Assembly: GCF_031624495.1 (NCBI RefSeq) | Contig: NZ_JAMQOP010000003.1 | Coordinates: 434,001-498,000 of the forward strand | Reading direction: 5' to 3' | From: Halogeometricum sp. S1BR25-6 | GTDB lineage: Archaea > Halobacteriota > Halobacteria > Halobacteriales > Haloferacaceae | Length of the DNA stretch: 64,000 bases | Shown: positions 16,378-24,333 of the stretch, one piece after another | Layout: every line of letters starts with the position of its first letter | Numbering within the stretch: position 1 is the stretch's first letter | The notes under the pieces: model-generated | What the model saw: only the letters and a program-made list of their open reading frames with translations | The model's database searches: none | Told to the model about the DNA's origin: nothing | Made by a program: the position numbers and the translations under genes

Positions 16378-17772
16378 TCAGTCGTCTCTCGTCGCCGCGG
16401 TCGGTTCGCTCTCCGTTCGGGAAGCGCCCGGTGCGTGCTCGACGAACCGGTCGAGCGAGAAGTCCTGATACACGGTGTCGACGTCTTCGGGGTACACCTC
16501 TCGACCCGCCAGTCGGTTGACGAACTTCGTGTTCCGGTAGCAGCCCAGACCGAGGTCCGGGACGCCGACGCCGTGCGTGTGGAGTTCGGCGTTCTGCAGG
16601 AACACCTCGCCCGGCAGGTCGATTTCGAGCCGGTGGTCTTCGGTCACCTCGAACCGCCCTCGCTCGTCCCACGATATCTCCTCCTCCAACGGTTCGAGAA
16701 AGCCCGGCGTCGGCCGCTCGTAGCCGGTGCCGCAGACGACTACCTCGCTCTCGTGGACGAACGACTCGTCGGTCTGCCACTGCCGGCAGTCCAACGCGTA
16801 GGCGTCGCCGACGGGCTCGATATCCCGAGCTTCGGTCATCGCGAACAGGCCGACGTCGGGCTCTCTGTCGCCGATGGACCGCCGGTACAGCAGGTCGTAG
16901 ATGTCGGCGCTCGTCTCCGGGTCGACCCCCTTATACAGCAGGTCCTGGTTCGGAATCAGGTCGTCTTTGACCGCTTGGGGGAGGTCGTAGACGTACCGCT
17001 CGTACTCCGGAGTGAAGTGCTGGAGGCCGAGTTTCGAGTACTCCATCGGGAAGAACCCGTCCGAGCGGGTGAGCCAGTCGAGCCGGTAGCCGTGCTCGGA
17101 TTGCCGCTTCAGCAGGTCGTAGAACACCTCCGCGGCGCTCTGTCCCGACCCGACGACGGTTATCGACTCGGCGGACAGCGCGCGCTCGCGGTTGTGGCGG
17201 TACCTCGCCGTGTGGAACACGTCCTCCCCCGAGTGCCCCCGCAGTTGCTCGGGAATCTGCGGCCGCGACCCGACGCCGAGCGCCACGTTCTCGCCGCGGT
17301 ACTCGAACCGTTCGCCCGTCTCGGCGTGTCGAGCGACGACGACGTACTCCTCCCTCTCGCCGTCCCAGCGTACGTCCGTCACCTCCCGGCTGAACCGGCA
17401 CGCGTCGAATTCGTCGACGACCCAGCGCAGGTAGTCGTCGTACTCGCGGCGGGGAATCTGGAACGTCTCGTAGAAGTAGAACTCGTAAATTCGCCCGGTC
17501 TCCCGCAGGTAGTTGAGGTAGCTGTAGGGGTTCGTCGGGTCCGCCAGCGTCACGAGGTCCGCGAGAAAGGGCACCTCCAGCGTCGTGCCGTCGAGGAGCA
17601 TCCCCTCGTGCCAGTGGAACTCGGCGTCGCGTTCGAGGAAGACGGCGTCGACGTCCGCGTCGGAACCCTCTAGGAGGGCCGCGAGTCCGAGGTTGAACGG
17701 GCCGACGCCGACTCCGACCACGTCGCGCGTCTCCGTTCGCTCGCTCCCCGCTCCGTCGTCTTCGGCCGTCAT
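16378..17772 (-). CDS. iucD: L-lysine/ornithine/diamine N-monooxygenase (IucD-like)
   Basis: A 464-aa flavin-dependent N-hydroxylating monooxygenase, the first modifying step of hydroxamate siderophores. GVGPFNLGLAALL (about residues 26-38) is the FAD dinucleotide motif, the region DLVTLADPTNPYSYLNYLR (about 70-88) is family-typical, VVGSGQSAAEVFYDLL (about 205-220) is the NADPH site, and VCGTGYERPTPGF (about 345-357) is the C-terminal ATGY-like motif. With diaminobutyrate-to-diaminopropane genes in the same operon, 1,3-diaminopropane is the likely substrate rather than lysine. The start overlaps the stop of the upstream acetyltransferase by four bases (ATGA). Confidence 0.9.
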   Translation of the reverse strand: MTAEDDGAGSERTETRDVVGVGVGPFNLGLAALLEGSDADVDAVFLERDAEFHWHEGMLLDGTTLEVPFLADLVTLADPTNPYSYLNYLRETGRIYEFYFYETFQIPRREYDDYLRWVVDEFDACRFSREVTDVRWDGEREEYVVVARHAETGERFEYRGENVALGVGSRPQIPEQLRGHSGEDVFHTARYRHNRERALSAESITVVGSGQSAAEVFYDLLKRQSEHGYRLDWLTRSDGFFPMEYSKLGLQHFTPEYERYVYDLPQAVKDDLIPNQDLLYKGVDPETSADIYDLLYRRSIGDREPDVGLFAMTEARDIEPVGDAYALDCRQWQTDESFVHESEVVVCGTGYERPTPGFLEPLEEEISWDERGRFEVTEDHRLEIDLPGEVFLQNAELHTHGVGVPDLGLGCYRNTKFVNRLAGREVYPEDVDTVYQDFSLDRFVEHAPGASRTESEPTAATRDD

Positions 17773-18437
17773 CGACGCACCTCCGTCGGGCGCGCCGGCC
17801 CGTCGGCCCCATCGCCCTCGAGCACCTCCGCCTCGAATCGCTCCCGCTCGCAGACCAACAGCACGGCGTCCTTCCCGGCCTCCTCGAAGCGGAACTCCCC
17901 CTCCGACTCGAACCCGCAGCGCTCGAAGACGCGAATCGCGCGGTCGTTCCGCGCGTCCGGTTCGGCTATCACGCGTTCGGCGTTCGAGCGCTCGAACTGC
18001 ATGGCGACGACGGCGCGCAGCAACGGGCGCGCGTAGCCGTGCCCGAGGTACTCCTCGGGGCCGACGAGCAGGTGCACTCCCCTGTCAGCGGGGTCGGCGT
18101 CGTAGTGGTTTGCGACGTCGTCGTCGGCCGCCCGATAGCACTCCCAGTAGCTCATCGGGACGTGGTCCAGACAGCCGACGTAGGGCGTCAGATGGTCGTC
18201 CGAGAGCTTCTCGGCCAGTCGCTCGCGGAACTCGGTGGGAGGAAGGTCCAACTGCCAGTACGGCTTCACGTGGTCGGACCCGAGCCACGCGTGCAGTCGC
18301 GCCGCGTCGCGTTCGAGCGTCGCCGGACGAAGCGAAATCGTCCTGTCTATCTCCGGGTCGTATCGCCGATAGCCGTCGTCGCTGTCGTAGCCGGGCCGGT
18401 ACTCTTCGGTCTCGGGCGTCTCGTTCGTTCCGTTCAT
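17769..18437 (-). CDS. iucB: Siderophore N-acetyltransferase (IucB-like GNAT)
   Basis: A 222-aa protein of the IucB/Acetyltransf_8 family, which acetylates the N-hydroxy diamine to make the hydroxamate. Signatures are HAWLGSDHVKPYWQLDLP near residue 50, YVGCLDHVPMSYWECYRA near 88, DRGVHLLVGPEEYLGHGYA (about 120-138, the acetyl-CoA loop) and RVIAEPDARNDRAIRVFERC. The ATG at 18437 is chosen because it forms an ATGA overlap with the stop of the upstream synthetase and because the long upstream extension in this frame is an Arg-rich shadow. Its stop overlaps the next start in the same way. Confidence 0.9.
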   Translation of the reverse strand: MNGTNETPETEEYRPGYDSDDGYRRYDPEIDRTISLRPATLERDAARLHAWLGSDHVKPYWQLDLPPTEFRERLAEKLSDDHLTPYVGCLDHVPMSYWECYRAADDDVANHYDADPADRGVHLLVGPEEYLGHGYARPLLRAVVAMQFERSNAERVIAEPDARNDRAIRVFERCGFESEGEFRFEEAGKDAVLLVCERERFEAEVLEGDGADGPARPTEVRR

Positions 18438-20254
18438 CGGTCGAGTTCGGTGACGAGCGGGTTGGTCACGTCCGCGTAGACGGACTGTTCTTCGAGTTCG
18501 TTCTCCAGTTCGTCCAGCCCGCGGAAGCGGGTGAGGAGGTTCCCCTTGCAGGGCACCGTCGGCGACTCCAGAAGGGGGTCGAGAAAGTCGGAGTCGGGGT
18601 GGTCGTAGCGCTCGCGGGCGCGTTCGAGTTCGTCGTACAGGAGTCCCAGGAGGCGGCGCTCGTCGACGAGTCCGGCGGTTCCGAACGCGTTCACCACGTC
18701 GAAGGCGTTGTTCAGCACGACGTAGTAGCGGAGTCGCTCGTCGGCGACGGCGTCCGGGCAGACCGTGTCCGCCCGCTCCCCGACGCCGGGGAGGTAGGCG
18801 TCGACGGCGTCGTACCGCGACTCGGGGAAGTAAAAGCCCTGATTGTCGCGGTAGCGGAACTCGCTCGGGTAGCCCTCGTCGTCGAGGGTGAGCACCGAGT
18901 TCTGCTGGTGCGCCTCGACGCCGACGCCGCCTTCGAGGTAGAGCCACAGGATGGGCCGAATGCCGACTTCGAGGTAGCGCCGGAACCACTCCTCGCTCAC
19001 GGCCGCCTCGCGCCGACCCTCTCGCTCCGCGATGGACGAGACGAGGCGACCCAGTCGTGATTTCCCCCGGATGGCGTCCTGACACAGCGAGACGACGGGC
19101 GTCGAGCGCTCGCCCGTCTCGCCGCGGAAGGGGTTCGCGCGCAGGATGGTCTCCAGCCCGGATTCGGGTCCCTCCCCGACGTCTAAGGCGAGGTACGCCG
19201 GGTCGCGGACGACGTCGAAGTCGGGGAACTCGGACGCCAGTTCGTCGCCGAACTCGGTCGCCAGGAGTTCCGCGACGGCGACGCCGCGTTCGAGTTCGGC
19301 GCGCTTGTTCGTCCGCACGGAGTTCGTGATGGCGACGTTCATGGAGGATTTGACCATGAACGGCGCGTCGGGGCTGTACAGCGTCCGCACGGAGGTGCTC
19401 GGGTAAAACGTCCGGCCGACCGCACCGAGGTGTTCGAGTCCGTCGCCGAGGTGTGCTCGAACGTGCGGGCGGTCGAGCAGATAGTCGGCCTGCCAGGGGT
19501 GGACCGGCAGGAGTACGTCGTCGCTCTCGACGTGCTTCGCGACGAACGACTCGGAAACTTCGGGGTCCGCCCGGAGCACCTCCTTCACCCACGACGCCGC
19601 GTCCCGGTCCAGCGCCGAGTCCGAAGTAACGAGGTCGGGGTCGGCGCGGACGTACTCCAGCGGGAACGACCCGCGCAGTTCCGGCGCGTACGTCCCCCGA
19701 TTTCGCTCCGAGATTCCCTCGCGGCTCTTCGGCGTCGGGTGCCGGTGGTGACCGAAGACGAGGGCCTGCTCCGCGTCCCGGAACGTCACGCTCTCGCCGT
19801 AGAGTCGCTCCTCGTCGCCCGCGCGTGCCGCGACGAACGACTCGACCGCCCGTTTGCTTCCGAGGACCCGCGCCAGCAGTTCGTCCGGCACGGCGTCGCC
19901 CTCGCGCGACAGCGAGAGGTCTTTGACCACCAGCGAGGCGAGCGTCGCGGCGTCGGCGGGGTGCGCGTCTCCCCCCGGCAGACGGTAGCGAACCGGCGTC
20001 TCGAATAGGTGCCGCTCGGTCGGCGAGCGGTACGAGAGCGGCGCCAACAGGTCGATTCCCTGCGCGGGGAGCGTCGCTCGGAGGAGGCCGCCGGGACCGG
20101 GTTCGACCCCGGCGACGGCGGCGTCTTCTCCGTCGAGCACCTCGTACGCGCCCGTCTCTCGCAGGTAGCAGTTCAGGAACGCGTGAACCGTCGCGTCGTC
20201 GGCGCGTTCGGCGGCGTCGACGGCGCCCGTCTCGCGTTCGACGCCGAGGCTCAC
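18434..20254 (-). CDS. iucA: IucA/IucC-family siderophore synthetase (first NIS enzyme)
   Basis: A 606-aa NIS synthetase. Signatures are HHRHPTPKSREGI (phosphate loop, near residue 170), LLPVHPWQADYLL, STSVRTLY, the motif KSSMNVAITNSVRTN, GVEAHQQNSVLTL and RYRDNQGFYFP. The motif set differs from the 636-aa enzyme at the operon end, so the two probably catalyse different condensations: citrate with the first amine, then the mono-amide with the second. The GTG at 20254 is chosen because it overlaps the decarboxylase stop as GTGA; the longer frame reads antisense-like through that gene. Confidence 0.9.
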   Translation of the reverse strand: MSLGVERETGAVDAAERADDATVHAFLNCYLRETGAYEVLDGEDAAVAGVEPGPGGLLRATLPAQGIDLLAPLSYRSPTERHLFETPVRYRLPGGDAHPADAATLASLVVKDLSLSREGDAVPDELLARVLGSKRAVESFVAARAGDEERLYGESVTFRDAEQALVFGHHRHPTPKSREGISERNRGTYAPELRGSFPLEYVRADPDLVTSDSALDRDAASWVKEVLRADPEVSESFVAKHVESDDVLLPVHPWQADYLLDRPHVRAHLGDGLEHLGAVGRTFYPSTSVRTLYSPDAPFMVKSSMNVAITNSVRTNKRAELERGVAVAELLATEFGDELASEFPDFDVVRDPAYLALDVGEGPESGLETILRANPFRGETGERSTPVVSLCQDAIRGKSRLGRLVSSIAEREGRREAAVSEEWFRRYLEVGIRPILWLYLEGGVGVEAHQQNSVLTLDDEGYPSEFRYRDNQGFYFPESRYDAVDAYLPGVGERADTVCPDAVADERLRYYVVLNNAFDVVNAFGTAGLVDERRLLGLLYDELERARERYDHPDSDFLDPLLESPTVPCKGNLLTRFRGLDELENELEEQSVYADVTNPLVTELDR

Positions 20255-21738
20255 GCGACCACCCCGCGTTCGGCGGCGAGTTCGTCGCCGCAGTCGCGGA
20301 TTACGTCGAGCATCGCGCCCACGTCGTCCGGCGTCGCCGTCGGATTCAACAGCGTGAACTTCAGGCTCGTCACGTCGTCCACTTCGGTCCGGGCGACGAC
20401 GGCCCGGCCGTCGTCCAGTAGTCGCCGACGAACCGCGGCGTTCAGTCGGCTCACTCCCTCCTCGCTCATCTCCGCTCGGGGACGGTAGCGGAAGACGACG
20501 GCGTTCAGCGTCGGTTCGCGAACGAGTTCGAAGTCGTCGGCCGACTCGACGAGTGACGCGGCGTCGTCGGCGAGTTCGAGCGTCTCGTCCACGAGGGCCG
20601 CCATCCCTTCGCGCCCGAGGGCGCGGAAGGCGACGTACGGCTTCAGCGCGTCGAACCGCCGGGTGGTCTGGACCGACTTGGCGACGAGGTTCGGGACGCC
20701 CGCCTCGTCGTGGTCCTCGGGGTTGAGGTAAGCGGCGTTGCGCGCCATCCACCCGAAGTCGTCGCCGTCGCCGAGCAGCAGCGCGCCGCAGCTGACGGGC
20801 TGGTAGAACAGTTTGTGGAAGTCGACGGCGACGGAGTCGGCCCGGCCGACGCCGTCGAGCAGGTGGGCGTGCTCGTCGCTCAGCGCCACCGCGCCGCCGT
20901 AGGCGGCGTCGACGTGGAACCACAGGTCGCGGGCGTCGGCCCTCTCGGCGAGTTCGGAGAGCGGGTCGACGCTCCCGAAGTCCGTCGTCCCCGCCGTCCC
21001 GACGAGCGCGAACGGGCGCTCCTCGCGCGCGTCGAGTCGTTCGAGCGTCGCGTCGAGGGCGTCGACGTCCATCCGGTACGCCTCGTCGGTCGGCACCGAG
21101 ACGACGGCGTCCTCGCCGAGTCCGAGGTGGTGGGCGGCCTGCGCGGCGGTGAAGTGCGCCTCCGCCGAGCAGAGGATGCGCAGCGACTCCGCCTCCGGCG
21201 GGAGGCCTTCGGCCTGCACGTCCCGGTCGAACCGGCGCCCGCAGTATCGGTCGCGCGCGAGCAGCAGGGCTTGGAAGTTCGACTGCGTCCCGCCGCTGGT
21301 GAACACGCCGTCGGCGCCGTCGGGCAGGTCGAACAGGTCGCAGAGGGCGTCGACCAGTCGCCCTTCGAGCACCGTCGCGGCGGGCGCCTGGTCGAACGAG
21401 TCCAGCGACTGGTTCGCCGCCGTCAGCATCGCCTCGGCGGCCAGCCCCGGAACCATCGGCGGGCACTGCAGGTGCGCCGCACAGCGCGGGTCCGAGGTGG
21501 CCACCGAGTGGGGGAGCACTCGCTCGGCCGCTTCGTCTATCGCCGCGTCGAGGCCGGCGCCCTCCTCGGGAAGTACCGGTTCCTCGAACAGGTCGCGGAG
21601 CGCAGCGGGAGACTCGCCGCTGTAGGGCTGTTCGCCGTCCGCGAGACTGTCGAGGACGGCGTCGGTCGCCCGCCGCATCGACTCCCGGTAGGCCGCGTCG
21701 CCCGACTCGGAGCCGAGGAAGAGGTCCTCTCCGTTCAT
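20251..21738 (-). CDS. ddc: L-2,4-diaminobutyrate decarboxylase
   Basis: A 495-aa pyridoxal-phosphate group II decarboxylase that would turn L-2,4-diaminobutyrate into 1,3-diaminopropane. HLQCPPMVPGLAAEAML and NQSLDSFDQAPAATVLE (about residues 88-120) are family signatures. GVFTSGGTQSNFQALL (about 148-163) binds the cofactor phosphate, FHVDAAYGGAVAL (about 270) supplies the cofactor Asp, and DFHKLFYQP (about 305) holds the Schiff-base lysine. The ATG at 21738 overlaps the aminotransferase stop by four bases. Pairing with a diaminobutyrate aminotransferase makes tyrosine or glutamate substrates unlikely. Confidence 0.92.
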   Translation of the reverse strand: MNGEDLFLGSESGDAAYRESMRRATDAVLDSLADGEQPYSGESPAALRDLFEEPVLPEEGAGLDAAIDEAAERVLPHSVATSDPRCAAHLQCPPMVPGLAAEAMLTAANQSLDSFDQAPAATVLEGRLVDALCDLFDLPDGADGVFTSGGTQSNFQALLLARDRYCGRRFDRDVQAEGLPPEAESLRILCSAEAHFTAAQAAHHLGLGEDAVVSVPTDEAYRMDVDALDATLERLDAREERPFALVGTAGTTDFGSVDPLSELAERADARDLWFHVDAAYGGAVALSDEHAHLLDGVGRADSVAVDFHKLFYQPVSCGALLLGDGDDFGWMARNAAYLNPEDHDEAGVPNLVAKSVQTTRRFDALKPYVAFRALGREGMAALVDETLELADDAASLVESADDFELVREPTLNAVVFRYRPRAEMSEEGVSRLNAAVRRRLLDDGRAVVARTEVDDVTSLKFTLLNPTATPDDVGAMLDVIRDCGDELAAERGVVA

Positions 21739-23105
21739 GCCGTCACCCCCGTCTTCGCCTCCTCCTCGACGGCGGCCGCGACGGCCTCGTCGAATATCGA
21801 CGCCACGTCGTCCAACTCGTCGTCCGAGACGGTCAGCGGCGGGAGGAACCGCGCCGTCGCACTCTCGCGCCCGCCGAGTTCGACGACGAGTCCGCGGTCG
21901 AAACACGCCGCGCGGACGGCCGACGCGAGGTCGCCGTCCGGGGGGTGGGGTCCGGGGCCGCGCCAGTCGCCGTCCGGGTCCACGAACTCCACGCCGAGCA
22001 TCAGGCCGCGGCCGCGCACGTCGCCGACGGCGTCGAACTTCTCGGCCGTCGCGTCGAGGCTCTCGCGCAGGCGTTCGCCCGCCTCGGCGGCCCTGTCGGC
22101 CAAGTCGTGCTCCAACACGTAGTCGATGGTCGCCTCGCCGGCCGCCATCGCCAGTTGGTTGCCGCGGAACGTGCCCGCGTGGGCGCCCGGTTCCCACGCG
22201 TCCAGCGACTCGTCGTAGACGACGACGGCGAGGGGGAGGCCGCCGCCGACCGCCTTCGAGAGCGTCACCACGTCGGGCGTGATTCCCGCGTGCTCGAAGG
22301 CGTACGTCTCGCCCGTCCGACCCAGACCGGTCTGTATCTCGTCCAGAATCAGCGGCACGTCGTGCTCGCGCGTGATTTCCCGCATCTCGCGGAGCCACTC
22401 GTTCGGAGCCGGAATCGCCCCGCCCTCGCCCTGCACGGGTTCGAGAATCATCCCCGCGGGTTCCGTGACGCCGCTCCCGGGGTCGGCGAGGAGGTTCTCC
22501 GCGTACTCGCCGGCGAGTCGGTGCCCCTCCTCGCCGCCGACGCCGAACGGGGGGCGGTAGTCGTACGGGTAGGGAAGGTGGTGGACGTGCCCCGGCAGGC
22601 CGCCTATCGGCTCCTTGGCCTCCGTGTCGCCCATCAGCGAGAGCGCGCCGCTGGTCATTCCGTGGTAGGCGCCGCCGAAACCGAGGATGCTCCTGTTTCC
22701 GGTTGCCGTCCGGACGAGTTTCAGCGCCGCCTCGACGGCGTCGGTGCCGGCGGGGCTACAGAACTGCACCTTCGCCCGCGAGGCGAACTCGTCGGGAAGA
22801 CTCTCGAACAGCGAGTCCACGAACCGCTCCTTCGCGGGAGTGGAGATGTCGAGCGTGTGGAGCGGTCGGCCCGCATCCAGGACGCGTTCCATCGCGTCGA
22901 CCACGCGAGGGTGGTTGTGCCCGAGGGCGAGCGTTCCGGCGCCCGCGAGGCAGTCGTAGTACTCGTCGCCGTCCATGTCGACGACGGTGAATCCGCGCGC
23001 CTCGCGGATGGCGAAGGGGAGGTGGCGGGGGTACGTTCGGGCGTTCGACTCGCGGTCCGTCTGCTGGGAGAGGATGGCGCCGTTGCCGGCGTTCTCGTAC
23101 GTCAC
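21735..23105 (-). CDS. dat: Diaminobutyrate-2-oxoglutarate aminotransferase
   Basis: A 456-aa class III PLP aminotransferase that makes L-2,4-diaminobutyrate from aspartate semialdehyde with glutamate as amino donor. DGDEYYDCLAGAGTLALGHN is the N-terminal substrate region, FCSPAGTDAVEAALKL the phosphate site, PLILDEIQTGLGRTG the cofactor Asp region, and TLSKAVGGGLPLAVVV holds the PLP lysine (about residue 281). It is the first gene of the siderophore operon. The start is a GTG; no in-frame ATG fits. Two perfect or near-perfect DtxR-type palindromes lie 77-128 bases upstream, around a TATA-like ACGTAAAA, so iron-loaded repressor should shut the operon off. Confidence 0.92.
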   Translation of the reverse strand: MTYENAGNGAILSQQTDRESNARTYPRHLPFAIREARGFTVVDMDGDEYYDCLAGAGTLALGHNHPRVVDAMERVLDAGRPLHTLDISTPAKERFVDSLFESLPDEFASRAKVQFCSPAGTDAVEAALKLVRTATGNRSILGFGGAYHGMTSGALSLMGDTEAKEPIGGLPGHVHHLPYPYDYRPPFGVGGEEGHRLAGEYAENLLADPGSGVTEPAGMILEPVQGEGGAIPAPNEWLREMREITREHDVPLILDEIQTGLGRTGETYAFEHAGITPDVVTLSKAVGGGLPLAVVVYDESLDAWEPGAHAGTFRGNQLAMAAGEATIDYVLEHDLADRAAEAGERLRESLDATAEKFDAVGDVRGRGLMLGVEFVDPDGDWRGPGPHPPDGDLASAVRAACFDRGLVVELGGRESATARFLPPLTVSDDELDDVASIFDEAVAAAVEEEAKTGVTA

Positions 23106-23181
23106 GGCGCATCACTTCCGGAGGCGTTCGAACCGGTCGCACGGCGCGTCCAAACGAGGGTGCTCTGTGACTGCATGCAGT

Positions 23182-23197
23182 TTTAGGCTGACCTAAA
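23182..23197. promoter_or_regulatory. DtxR/IdeR-type operator box 1
   Basis: TTTAGGCTGACCTAAA, one base off a perfect palindrome. It falls between the likely TATA (23201-23208, minus strand) and the transcript start of the siderophore operon. Confidence 0.75.
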
Positions 23198-23217
23198 CAT
23201 ACGTAAAAGCACCGAGT

Positions 23218-23233
23218 TTTAGGTGGACCTAAA
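23218..23233. promoter_or_regulatory. DtxR/IdeR-type operator box 2
   Basis: TTTAGGTGGACCTAAA, a perfect 7+2+7 palindrome just upstream of the operon's TATA region. Confidence 0.8.
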
Positions 23234-23271
23234 AACTAAGGCGGTGCGGTCCCTCGTGGAACGACGGAGCG

Positions 23272-23361
23272 ATGTACGACTCGACGCCGAGCGTCGCCAC
23301 TGGGGCCGATTCGCCGTGCGGAGGGCGATTCGCGGGGGTCGCCGGGGGCGTCGCCTCTTGA
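23272..23361 (+). CDS. Possible 29-aa ORF between operator boxes
   Basis: ATG to TGA encodes a 29-residue Gly/Ala/Ser-rich peptide with one Cys and mostly G or C at third positions. It is divergent from the siderophore operon and lies exactly between boxes 2 and 3. Box 2 is about 40 bases before its ATG, where a promoter could sit. There is no recognised family, and such short frames also arise by chance in GC-rich DNA. Confidence 0.2.
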   Translation: MYDSTPSVATGADSPCGGRFAGVAGGVAS

Positions 23362-23377
23362 TTTAGGACGGCCTAAA
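23362..23377. promoter_or_regulatory. DtxR/IdeR-type operator box 3
   Basis: TTTAGGACGGCCTAAA keeps the TTTAGG/CCTAAA arms. It is about 260 bases from the siderophore start and only 16 bases beyond the 3' end of the heme-binding gene, so its target is unclear. Confidence 0.65.
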
Positions 23378-23392
23378 ATAACTGTTCGGGTT

Positions 23393-24127
23393 CTACGACC
23401 CGTCGGGGTTTCCGTCGACGTCTACTGCGGCGGCCACCTCGTTGCGCCGCATGAACGGCGGCGTGTACGGGTCGTTGTACCGCAGGAGCGTCGGTTCGCC
23501 GCGCGGTTCGATACCCTCGCGTTCGAGCGTCGCGCGAAGCGAATCCTCGGCGCTCGCCACACGCCGGTCCGTCGCTCGCCACGAGAACGACGTCACGGCT
23601 ACCGTCCGCGGCCCTTCGACGACGAGTCGGACGTCGGGGTCCGTCGGCGTCGGCGCCGTCTCCTGCGTGTACTCTGCGGGGAGGAAGAACGCCATCCTGA
23701 CGCCGTCGTCGGCCTCGTCGGTGCGGACGGGGGCGGTCATCGACACGTTCGATCCGTTCGACTCGTCCGCATTGCCCTCGACGCGGGCGGCCGCCGTCGA
23801 CGCCGACTCGCCGTTTCGCCTCCCCTCCCCGCGCTTGGGGTCCTCGTCGGTGCGAACCGGCGCGGTCATCTCGACGCTCTCTGACCCCTCGTTGGCGCCC
23901 GAGATGTAGTCGAACAGTCGGCGGAACGCCGTCTCCTCGTCCCGCGCCGTCGTCTCCGCGAGGAGCGTCCGCGGGTAGCGCCGCAGTTCGACGCGTCCAC
24001 CGTTGAGGGAGCCGAGCGTCTCGTACGGGACGCGCTCGGCCGACCGGGCGCTGTAGACGCCCCATCCGACCCACGCCGAGAGCGCCGCGCCGACGCCGCC
24101 GAGGAGGAGTTTGGTTCGCGCGTGCAT
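23393..24127 (-). CDS. SOUL-family heme-binding protein, membrane anchored
   Basis: A 244-aa protein with an N-terminal helix (about residues 5-25, KLLLGGVGAALSAWVGWGVY) acting as signal anchor, then a SOUL domain. ETLGSLNGGRVELRRYPRTLLAET and AFRRLFDYISGANEGSE are typical, and the MTAPV motif occurs twice, as MTAPVRTDE, separated by a ~34-residue hydrophilic insert. MAFFLPAEYTQETAP and the C-terminal YNDPYTPPFMRRNEVA complete the fold. Family members bind heme or porphyrin with modest affinity. The ATG at 24127 is chosen because the 25 residues upstream in this frame are Arg/Gly-rich. Next to the iron operon, a link to heme or iron handling is plausible but not shown. Confidence 0.85.
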   Translation of the reverse strand: MHARTKLLLGGVGAALSAWVGWGVYSARSAERVPYETLGSLNGGRVELRRYPRTLLAETTARDEETAFRRLFDYISGANEGSESVEMTAPVRTDEDPKRGEGRRNGESASTAAARVEGNADESNGSNVSMTAPVRTDEADDGVRMAFFLPAEYTQETAPTPTDPDVRLVVEGPRTVAVTSFSWRATDRRVASAEDSLRATLEREGIEPRGEPTLLRYNDPYTPPFMRRNEVAAAVDVDGNPDGS

Positions 24128-24333
24128 ACGTTCTCGTGGTCTCGCGAGGGTAAAACTCCCTCTCTCCCTCCTTCCCCCCGCACCCCCCATCCCCCCGCTC
24201 ACCCTCCGTCGCCGCCGCCGCTACCGCCCCCGCCGTCCGGTCGTCGCGCTCTCTCGCCTCCACTCGTCGCTGCTCGCGCCTACCCCGGCCCGTGAGCGGG
24301 CGGCGGTTCGAAGCGCGCGATTCGCGGCCCCGC

